NCBI GenBank assembly: GCA_030752795.1
Contig: JASMDM010000008.1
Location: 1 to 50,121 of the forward strand
DNA from: SAR202 cluster bacterium
GTDB taxonomy: Bacteria > Chloroflexota > Dehalococcoidia > Lucifugimonadales > UBA1123
Direction of reading: 5' to 3'
DNA length: 50,121 bases
This document shows positions 44,064-50,121 of the stretch, piece after piece. The position numbers and the translations under genes were made by a program. The notes beneath the pieces were generated by a model, which worked only from the letters and a program-made list of their open reading frames with translations, was not told the origin of the DNA and searched no databases. Position 1 is the first letter of the stretch, and every line of letters starts with the position of its first letter.

Positions 44064-44750
44064 TTGACCGAAGTGACACAGGCAGAGCTTGACGCGCTGC
44101 GAGACATCCCGACGCCGGCGATCGCCAACGCCATCGAGACCTTCAACTTCAAGCCGCGAAACCAGGGCTTCATGGGACCGGACATCAACTCGATTTTCCC
44201 GGACATGGGCGGCATGATCGGATTCGCGGTGACCGGACACATCCGCGCCAACGCCCAACCGACCGAGCGAATGAGCGTGAAACGGGTTGACTGGATCGAC
44301 GAGATCCTGAAGATCCCGGTGCCCCGAGTCGTAGTTCTCGAAGACCTGGACTACCCGAACCCGATCGGGTCGTTCTGGGGCGAGGTGCAGGGGAACATCC
44401 ACAAGAGGCTGGAGTGCGTCGGCACCGTCACCAACGGCGGGGTCAGAGACCTCGACGAAATGGAAGAGATGGGGTTCAACGCATTCGCATCCACGGTTTT
44501 GGTGTCCCACGCATACATCCACCTCACCGACGCAGGCGCGCCCGTCAACGTCGGCGGCCTCGAAGTGTCGATGGGCGACATCATTCTGGGCGACAAACAC
44601 GGCGTGATCAGCATCCCGCCCGAGCTCGCTGCCGACTTGCCCGCGGCTGTCAAAGCCGTCGAAGAAGGGGAGCAAAGGATCATCGGCCTTTGCAAGTCCC
44701 CTGACTTCACGGTCGAAAAGCTCAAGGCCGCTCTCGGCGCGAGGACCTAA
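44064..44750 (+). CDS. RraA-family aldolase-like protein
   Basis: 228 residues resembling 4-hydroxy-4-methyl-2-oxoglutarate aldolase and related RraA-fold enzymes that split C4-C6 oxoacids, commonly to pyruvate or oxaloacetate products. It opens LRDIPTPAIANAIETF and has the key motif GTVTNGGVRDLDEM, where Arg and Asp bind substrate and metal. VNVGGLEVSMGDIILGDKHG and VISIPPELAADL follow. The start is TTG 44064 with a strong AGGAGG just upstream. It is the first gene after the promoter at 43925 and is followed at 21 bases by the 2-hydroxyacid dehydrogenase. Some RraA proteins only inhibit RNase E; the metabolic neighbours make an enzyme more likely. Confidence 0.87.
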   Translation: MTEVTQAELDALRDIPTPAIANAIETFNFKPRNQGFMGPDINSIFPDMGGMIGFAVTGHIRANAQPTERMSVKRVDWIDEILKIPVPRVVVLEDLDYPNPIGSFWGEVQGNIHKRLECVGTVTNGGVRDLDEMEEMGFNAFASTVLVSHAYIHLTDAGAPVNVGGLEVSMGDIILGDKHGVISIPPELAADLPAAVKAVEEGEQRIIGLCKSPDFTVEKLKAALGART

Positions 44751-44771
44751 AACAAGGACAATCGAAACACG

Positions 44772-45755
44772 ATGCCAAATGCGAAAGTAGTCTTTCTTAC
44801 CGGCCTGCCACAACGAACGGTGGACGTGATCCTGAGTCACAACCCCGATGGGTTCGAGACTCAGGTCGTCCGACGGGACGCGTCGGTCGACGAGCAGAAG
44901 CAGGCAGTCGCCGACGCCGACTTCATCATCGTCTACGGCGCCGAGCTGGCCGACGACGTGCTCCGCGCCGGGCCCAAAGTCCGCGTCGTGCAGACACTGG
45001 CAGCCGGGTACGACCGCATGAACCACGGACTGATGGCCGATCTCGACGTCGCGTGTTGCAACAACGGCGGCGCCAACTCGTGGGCCGTCGCCGATCACAC
45101 GGTGCTCCTGATGCTGGCGGTGTATCGCAAGCTGATCGCCGTCGACCTGTCGACCCGCGAAGGACGCTGGAACGAGCCGATCACCGGCGCAAACACGTTC
45201 GAGATGGCCGAAAAGATGGTTGGCGTGCTTGGAATCGGCAACATCGGGCGTCAGGTGGCCAAGAGAGTGCAGGGGTTCGATTCCAAAACCCAGTACTACG
45301 ACTTGTACCCGCTGCCCGAGGAAACGGAACGCGAGCTCAATTTGTCGCGAGTCGAACTCGACGAGTTGTTCGCGACCTCAGACGTCGTCACGTGCCACAT
45401 ACCGTTGACGCCCCAAACACGGCACGTCGTGAGCCGAGAACGGATCGCGATGATGAAACCGACCTCGATCGTGGTCAACACGAGCCGCGGCCCTGTGGTC
45501 GACGAAGCGGCGCTGATTGACGCCCTCCGCGAGGGCCAGATAGCCGGAGCAGGGTTGGACGTCTTCGAGCAGGAACCTGTCGATCCGAACAACCCGCTGC
45601 TGAAGATGGAGAACGTCATCGCCACGCCACACACCGCGGGCACGACGTGGAACACGTGGCCGCGCCGCGCCGGGTTCGCGTACCGCAACCTGAAAGGCGT
45701 CTGGGAGGGCGAGCCGCCGATGGGAGTCGCGAGAGACTTCGATATACAAGGTTAG
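44772..45755 (+). CDS. D-isomer-specific 2-hydroxyacid dehydrogenase
   Basis: 327 residues converting a 2-oxoacid and NAD(P)H to the D-2-hydroxyacid, or the reverse; glyoxylate/glycolate and hydroxypyruvate/glycerate pairs are typical. The NAD-binding loop is MVGVLGIGNIGRQVAKRV. The catalytic Arg is in VVNTSRGPVVDEAAL, Glu in LDVFEQEPVD and His in ATPHTAGTTW. Substrate-side motifs VVQTLAAGYDRMN and NNGGANSWAVADHTVLLML are present. It shares an operon with the RraA-like gene. Preferred substrate cannot be decided from sequence. Confidence 0.92.
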   Translation: MPNAKVVFLTGLPQRTVDVILSHNPDGFETQVVRRDASVDEQKQAVADADFIIVYGAELADDVLRAGPKVRVVQTLAAGYDRMNHGLMADLDVACCNNGGANSWAVADHTVLLMLAVYRKLIAVDLSTREGRWNEPITGANTFEMAEKMVGVLGIGNIGRQVAKRVQGFDSKTQYYDLYPLPEETERELNLSRVELDELFATSDVVTCHIPLTPQTRHVVSRERIAMMKPTSIVVNTSRGPVVDEAALIDALREGQIAGAGLDVFEQEPVDPNNPLLKMENVIATPHTAGTTWNTWPRRAGFAYRNLKGVWEGEPPMGVARDFDIQG

Positions 45756-46128
45756 CCGGTAACTCGCCTGAAACGGAACGCAGTTTTGGTTTCGATTCTA
45801 ATGGCGGTCAACACACCAGGTCGCTCGGAGCATTCGATGTCATCCTGAGCCCGCAGGCGAAGAATCTGGTCGATGCACGCACATCTCTGCATGAAAAAGT
45901 CCAGATGCTTCACTGTCCGTAGAAAGCATACGAAGCGATCCAAGCTATCTGTTGATGACCATCAGAAGACCAACGATCTGATAGGCCGAGGCAGACATCC
46001 ATCGCGTCGGTCCGGACTCTTTTTCCGCTAGGTGAGTGGGACGGCAGTGCAAACCGAACCCTGGTCGACATGGAAGCGGAGTCGATCATCGACAACCAAG
46101 CAATAATCAACATACATGGAGGCGCAAC
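45756..46128. other. 373-base gap, no gene, one dispersed repeat
   Basis: Short frames here lack protein character. The stretch at 45838-45869 (TGTCATCCTGAGCCCGCAGG, then CGAAGAATCTGG) resembles a widespread noncoding repeat of the TCATCCTGAGC...AAGAATCTGG type. The end contains GGAGG before the cupin start. Confidence 0.45.
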
Positions 46129-46470
46129 TTGGGAACCTACCGCCTGTTCACCGGGGACGACGGCCAATCGCACATCGAAGATATCGCGCTCGACGCGACA
46201 CCGACCTGGACATCGCCCCAAGCGACGACGCACATCGTGTTTCGCACCGACCCGGCCGGCCACTTCCAGGACTGGCATCCAGCGCCGCGCCGTCAGTTCG
46301 TGATGATTCTGTCGGGCCAGCTTCAGATCGGCCTGGGGGACGGCTCGCTCCACGTGTTCGGAGCCGGCGACGCTCGTCTCGTCGAGGACGTGACCGGCCA
46401 AGGCCACACGACGGCTGTCTACGGAAACGAACCCTGCATCATCGCAACGATCCCGTTGGCGGCGCAGTAA
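46129..46470 (+). CDS. Cupin-fold protein, first of a pair
   Basis: 113 residues, single beta-barrel. Segments THIVFRTDPAGHFQDWHPAP and RRQFVMILSGQLQIGLGDGS form cupin motif 1 with His and Glu/Gln positions partly replaced (Gln in FVMILSGQ). DARLVEDVTGQGHTTAVYGN is motif 2 with a His. I choose TTG 46129 because GGAGG lies six bases upstream; the frame to 46036 has no fold-like sequence. It may isomerise or bind a small acid or sugar. The second cupin follows 25 bases later. Confidence 0.75.
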   Translation: MGTYRLFTGDDGQSHIEDIALDATPTWTSPQATTHIVFRTDPAGHFQDWHPAPRRQFVMILSGQLQIGLGDGSLHVFGAGDARLVEDVTGQGHTTAVYGNEPCIIATIPLAAQ

Positions 46471-46495
46471 CGCCGATACACGACTAGGAGACGAC

Positions 46496-46810
46496 ATGGA
46501 CCCTGTCATCCGCAAAGCCGAAGGCTCGAAAAACCCTGTTCTGGGACCGTCGGACGGCGTTCCGAATTACGTCATGCTCTACGTTCAGCACCCGCCCGGA
46601 GGGTCCAGCCCCCACCACACCCACGCCTGGGAGCATCAGGCATTCATCGTCGAGGGCGAGGGAGTGCTTTGGTGCGACGGCAAAGAGTTTCCGATCAAAG
46701 CCGGAGACGCCGTGCTCGTGCCCCCTGAAAGCGACCACCAGTTCAGAAACACCGGTTCGACGACGCTCAGCCGGGTCACGGTCAATCCGCTGAGCTCGGT
46801 CGGCGAATAA
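46496..46810 (+). CDS. Cupin-fold protein, second of a pair
   Basis: 104 residues. Motif 1 is clear: SSPHHTHAWEHQAFIVEGEG, with the His-x-His and Glu metal ligands, followed by VLWCDGKEFPIKAGDAVLVP and motif 2 SDHQFRNTG with His. A mononuclear metal site is therefore likely, so it could be an oxygenase, isomerase or decarboxylase for a small molecule. ATG 46496 has GGAG upstream. Grouped with the other cupin and the hydroxyacid genes. Confidence 0.85.
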   Translation: MDPVIRKAEGSKNPVLGPSDGVPNYVMLYVQHPPGGSSPHHTHAWEHQAFIVEGEGVLWCDGKEFPIKAGDAVLVPPESDHQFRNTGSTTLSRVTVNPLSSVGE

Positions 46811-46871
46811 CGACATACGCTGAAACCAGGCGCGGGCAATTGGCTGAACAGAAGATTGTTAGGACATGACA

Positions 46872-47810
46872 ATGCCACAAATAAACGGCGGCCAAGCTAT
46901 GTTCGTAGGGCTGGCGGTCATTCTACCCGTGGCCGCCGCATGTGGTGAGACAAATGATGCAGTTCCGACTCGTGTCGTCGAGGCCACAACGGTCGTTTCC
47001 ACCGCGAGCCTTCCATTGTCTCCGACTGCGGTGTCTGTTGATGCGACTGCACCTGTCCCCTGGCAAACAGTCACCACTCCAGCTATTGCCCTGCCCACAT
47101 CTTCAGTCGGCGTCAACCCAGTTACCGCCGCCACGCCCATTCGTACGCCTACTCCGACACTAGCCGCAGCACAAATTCTCACGCCCGTTGCCACGCTCAC
47201 CCCTGTGTCTGCTTTGACCTTCACGGCTACCCCTGAGGCTAGGCCGACTCCTGTGCCGACGGTTACACCCGCGCCCACGTCCACCCCGACGCCGACATTC
47301 ACGCCCACCGCAACACCCGCGCCCACCGCGACTCCTTCGCCAACCCCGAGGGTGGCGGGAGTCAGCCGTGACTACCCGGCGTCAGCAGGAGCCTCGGTCA
47401 CCACCACCGACGGGCTGACGGTGACGGTGATCTCGTTCAATCCGGACGCCTGGCCTTTAGTGCAGGCTGAAAACCAGTTCAACGATGCACCTTCGGAAGG
47501 AAATCGAGACATCATAATCAGACTTCGTGTCCAGAATACAGGAGGAAGCACGAATGAGGAAATCGGTGTATTGGAATCGGATTTCAAGCTCGTCGGCTCA
47601 TACTCTACGATCTACTCCCCTTTTCAACACTCGTGCGGAACGATCCCTGACGAATTAGAGGCTTCCCTGTTTCTGGGTGGGACTTCTGAGGGCAACGTTT
47701 GCTTCCAGGTCCCGGCCGAGGACTCGGACCACATCATCTTCTACGACGGTTTCATCTCATTCGATACCAACGACCGACGATGGATTCGACTGGCATCGTC
47801 CACGGACTGA
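46872..47810 (+). CDS. Thr-Pro-rich lipoprotein with DUF4352-like domain
   Basis: 312 residues from ATG 46872 (an ATG two codons earlier is also usable). The beginning MPQINGGQAM is odd for a signal peptide, then a hydrophobic run FVGLAVILPV ends in a lipobox with Cys in AAACGE. A long Thr/Pro/Val region (about 30-160) forms a tether. The C-terminal domain (about 170-312) has GASVTTTDGLTVTVISFNPD and IIIRLRVQNTGG, matching the DUF4352/telokin-like fold, with two Cys (SCGTIP, NVCFQV) that may form a disulfide. The first 26 bases of the gene nearly repeat those of the following ThDP enzyme gene, suggesting it acquired its start region by duplication. Confidence 0.8.
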   Translation: MPQINGGQAMFVGLAVILPVAAACGETNDAVPTRVVEATTVVSTASLPLSPTAVSVDATAPVPWQTVTTPAIALPTSSVGVNPVTAATPIRTPTPTLAAAQILTPVATLTPVSALTFTATPEARPTPVPTVTPAPTSTPTPTFTPTATPAPTATPSPTPRVAGVSRDYPASAGASVTTTDGLTVTVISFNPDAWPLVQAENQFNDAPSEGNRDIIIRLRVQNTGGSTNEEIGVLESDFKLVGSYSTIYSPFQHSCGTIPDELEASLFLGGTSEGNVCFQVPAEDSDHIIFYDGFISFDTNDRRWIRLASSTD

Positions 47811-47924
47811 CTTTTCGCCCACAATGTTACTTAGGCGCGTCAGGGCACACTCAAGTGCCATTCCCTCGGCAGCAAATTGACGATCACGCCACGAGCCGAA
47901 ACAACAGAATGTGAGGACACCGAC

Positions 47925-49544
47925 ATGCCACAAATGAACGGCGGCGAAGCCCTGGTGAGACAGCTACGAGCAGAGGGCGTCGACACCGTATTCGCCCTGC
48001 CCGGCGTTCAGATCATGGCGGCGTTCGACGCGCTCTACGATGCGCGGGCGGACATCCGCATGATTCACGTTCGCCACGAGCAGGCGACGACGTACATGGC
48101 GGACGGTTATGCACGGGTCTCCGGCAAGCCCGGCGTGGCGATGGTGGTCCCAGGTCCCGGCGCACTCAACGCAACCGCAGGGCTCGGAACGGCGTATGCG
48201 AGCGGTTCTCCGGTGCTGCTGATCTCGGGTCAGATTCCGACCGATTCGCTCGGCAAACAGCAGGGCCAGCTACACGAGGTCGAAGATCAACTCGACGTGT
48301 TCCGGCCGATCACAAAATGGGCGCATCGCGTGACCCGGGTCGAAGAGATCCCCGAAGCCGTCCACGAGGCCTTCCGACAGCTGACGACCGGCCGCCCGAG
48401 ACCCGTCGAGCTCGAGGTTCCGCCCGATACGCTGGCTAACCTCGGCGATGCAGACATCATCGAGCCCGAAGAGTACCCTCCGGCGGCAGTGCGCGCGCTT
48501 GAAATCGCCCGCGCCGTCCAGATTTTAACCGAAGCGGAGAGACCGGCCATCGTTGCCGGCGGCGGCGCACTGTCGTCGGGCGTGGGCGCAGAGATCCTGG
48601 AACTCGCACGGATGCTCCAAGCACCGGTGATGACAACGCAGACCTCGAAGGGCGTCATCGACGAGAGCGAGCCGTATCACGTCGGCACCAACTACGTGGG
48701 GCTCGGACCCGCCGAACGCGTCCTTGCCGACACCGACGTCCTGCTGGCCGTCGGCACCCGGCTCAGTTTCCGCCAGGCAAGCGTCGAAAGCATGCCGCGG
48801 ATCATCCAGATCGACGCCGACCCCGATGAGATCGGCCGGAATATGGACGTCGAACTGGGCATCAATGCCGACGCGAAGGTCGCGCTGGGCCAAGTCGTCG
48901 CTCAACTCAGATCTGCAGGCGTTTCGAAGCCGTCGCGAATGGAAAAAATCGAAGGCTATCGCAAGGCGTTCAAAGACGAGGTTCGCGAACTGGCGCCCGA
49001 ACAATCAAGCATGATCGACACGATTCGAGATCGCCTGGACGACGACGCGATACTCGTCAGCGGCTCGACAACGGTCGGTTACTGGAGCACGCTGGGCTAC
49101 GAGGTCCGCCAACCGCAAACGTACATCACGTCAGGGTATTTCGGCACGCTGGGATACGCGTTCCCGACGGCGCTCGGCAGCAAAGTCGGCGCCCCCGACA
49201 AACAGGTGGTGGCCCTCTCCGGAGACGGCGGGTTCATGTACAACACTCAGGAGCTGTCGACGGCAGTCCGATACGGCATCAACCTGGTGACGGTGGTGTT
49301 CAACAACGGCCTGTACGGCGCGTCGAGGTGGGACCAAACCCATCGATACGGCGAACGGTTCATCGGCACAGATCTGGCGAATCCGGACTTCGTGAAGCTA
49401 GCCGAGTTGTTCGGCGCGGTCGGCATGCGAACCAATCCAGACGGCCTCGGCGACGCGCTCACCGAGGCGCTGGCGGCCAACGCGCCGGTGCTGCTAGACG
49501 TCGAAGTCCTCAACATGATGCCGCCGTTCCAGATCGTGCGCTGA
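47925..49544 (+). CDS. Thiamine diphosphate-dependent enzyme, acetolactate synthase-like
   Basis: 539 residues with the three-domain ThDP layout. The catalytic Glu is in IHVRHEQATTYMADGYARVS, and PGALNATAGLGTAYASGSPV follows. The middle domain has RPAIVAGGGALSSGVGAEIL, and the ThDP/Mg site is GDGGFMYNTQELSTAVRYG followed by FNNGLYG. It is closest in pattern to acetolactate synthase or glyoxylate carboligase-type enzymes, which condense 2-oxoacids; with RraA, 2-hydroxyacid dehydrogenase and a tartronate semialdehyde reductase nearby, glyoxylate carboligation is an attractive but unproven role. ATG 47925 with GAGGA upstream is preferred over the frame's earlier start at 47877. No regulatory subunit gene is nearby. 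Confidence 0.9.
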   Translation: MPQMNGGEALVRQLRAEGVDTVFALPGVQIMAAFDALYDARADIRMIHVRHEQATTYMADGYARVSGKPGVAMVVPGPGALNATAGLGTAYASGSPVLLISGQIPTDSLGKQQGQLHEVEDQLDVFRPITKWAHRVTRVEEIPEAVHEAFRQLTTGRPRPVELEVPPDTLANLGDADIIEPEEYPPAAVRALEIARAVQILTEAERPAIVAGGGALSSGVGAEILELARMLQAPVMTTQTSKGVIDESEPYHVGTNYVGLGPAERVLADTDVLLAVGTRLSFRQASVESMPRIIQIDADPDEIGRNMDVELGINADAKVALGQVVAQLRSAGVSKPSRMEKIEGYRKAFKDEVRELAPEQSSMIDTIRDRLDDDAILVSGSTTVGYWSTLGYEVRQPQTYITSGYFGTLGYAFPTALGSKVGAPDKQVVALSGDGGFMYNTQELSTAVRYGINLVTVVFNNGLYGASRWDQTHRYGERFIGTDLANPDFVKLAELFGAVGMRTNPDGLGDALTEALAANAPVLLDVEVLNMMPPFQIVR

Positions 49545-49686
49545 GGCGGAAAACGAATAAGGACCGGTTTACCGAAGCCATGCGCCCAAAATTTGGCCTT
49601 TCCAATCATGCCATTTCGAAGAGGTCCAGAACTTGGCTCTCAGCTCATGAGTCAACACTAAGATGCAGCCGACCCGGAAGGATGAA

Positions 49687-50121
49687 TGTCAAGGGCAGCG
49701 GGAAAGTGTACCGGCGAGGCGGAGTAAAACTGTACCACCGAGCGCCGCAGGATTTGCGTCGAGATACGCGGTGCGTGAGGGCAGGTGTTAGCTAGTTGCC
49801 TGAGGGCTGTTGGCCTTACGGCTGTGCTTGAGGCGGTAGCTGTCCCCGTTCATCTCCAAGATGTCGACATGGTGAGTGAGACGATCGAGGAGAGCTCCAG
49901 TCAACCGCTCAGAGCCGAACACCTCGGTCCACTCGTCGAAGGGCAGGTTGGATGTGACCAGGACAGATCCTCGCTCGTATCGCTGACTGAACACCTCGAA
50001 GAGCAACTCGGCCCCGGTCTTCGACAACGGCACGAAGCCCAGTTCGTCGATGATCAGAAGCTTGAGACGGGCCAGCCGTCGCTGTAGGTTGAGCAAGCGC
50101 CGTTCGTCTCTGGCCTCGATC
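49687..50121 (-). mobile_element. IS21-family insertion sequence, one end
   Basis: The istB fragment is oriented with its 3' end toward 49788. Beyond it is a terminal region with TGTACCGGCG (49707-49716) and TGTACCACCG (49731-49740), two similar blocks 24 bases apart, each preceded by AAAG or AAAC. A plausible outer tip TGTCAAGGGC starts at 49687. Repeated TGTACC-like blocks inside the ends are typical of IS21 elements. The exact edge and any target duplication cannot be fixed because the other end is outside the window. Confidence 0.6.
49788..50121 (-). CDS. istB: IS21 helper ATPase IstB, C-terminal part
   Basis: AAA+ ATPase that assists the IstA transposase. The visible 110 residues begin ARDERRLLNLQRRLAR and continue with the Walker B segment LKLLIIDELGFVPLS, TGAELLFEVFSQRYERGSVL, TSNLPFDEW and the sensor/Arg region LLDRLTHHVDILEMNGDSYR. 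The Walker A half and IstA lie beyond the right edge. The reading frame is intact as far as seen, so the element may be active. Confidence 0.93.
   Translation of the reverse strand, partial: IEARDERRLLNLQRRLARLKLLIIDELGFVPLSKTGAELLFEVFSQRYERGSVLVTSNLPFDEWTEVFGSERLTGALLDRLTHHVDILEMNGDSYRLKHSRKANSPQATS

Overview
The window looks like a fragment of a Chloroflexota genome, probably a SAR202/Dehalococcoidia-type marine lineage. This is an inference from gene content, not from a marker tree. The supporting traits are Thr-Pro-rich lipoproteins, an ECF sigma factor followed by a DUF5667-type membrane protein, a DUF5666 protein, a HlyD-like adaptor with tandem coiled-coil repeats, a two-chain methylmalonyl-CoA mutase, family III CoA transferases, and RraA-like, 2-hydroxyacid dehydrogenase and tartronate-semialdehyde-reductase-like genes. 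Both window edges lie in mobile DNA: an AT-richer tyrosine recombinase fused to half a tRNA gene on the left, and the end of an IS21-type element on the right.

Layout. 1-0.56 kb: partial integrase abutting the promoter and 5' half of tRNA-Ala(GGC). 0.56-3.5 kb: amidohydrolase, HAD phosphatase and a lipoprotein whose promoter suggests a leaderless mRNA. 3.6-10.9 kb (minus strand): acyl-CoA block with the mutase B12 chain, methylmalonyl-CoA epimerase, acyl-CoA dehydrogenase, a decayed histidine phosphatase, a tandem-fused family III CoA transferase and the mutase large chain, with a 137-bp inverted-repeat element inside. 11-15.5 kb: methyltransferase, acetyltransferase, ruvB, an MFS transporter and a frameshifted DUF488 gene. 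15.7-19.5 kb: a heterodimeric ABC exporter with a clear terminator. 19.7-26.5 kb: ECF sigma factor, DUF5667 protein, giant adaptor, ABC ATPase, MacB-like permease and DUF5666 protein, probably one regulated export system. 26.6-33.8 kb (plus strand): queA, B3/B4 protein, MFS, alkA-like glycosylase, alpha/beta hydrolase, YihY membrane protein and HtrA-like lipoprotein protease. 33.9-34.2 kb: a tandem repeat array. 34.2-40.1 kb (minus strand): DUF362 protein, then a dgt-like/dnaG/rpoD core operon. 40.4-49.5 kb: sulfotransferase, small conserved-looking protein, an oxidoreductase interrupted by a stop codon, a second 139-bp inverted-repeat element, and a plus-strand set of RraA-like aldolase, 2-hydroxyacid dehydrogenase, two cupins, a lipoprotein and a ThDP enzyme, next to a divergent garR-like reductase.

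Functionally there are two catabolic themes. One is entry of acyl-CoAs (CoA transfer, dehydrogenation, methylmalonyl-CoA isomerisation) into central metabolism. The other is C2-C4 hydroxy- and oxo-acid handling (aldolase, two dehydrogenases, carboligase-like ThDP enzyme). Three genes carry inactivating lesions (histidine phosphatase, DUF488, Gfo/Idh oxidoreductase), and several dispersed repeats occupy the intergenic gaps. The most unusual structures are the half-tRNA/integrase junction, the near-copy of the ThDP-enzyme start region in front of a lipoprotein gene, the insertion in the adaptor hairpin, and the direct-repeat site in the ECF sigma leader.
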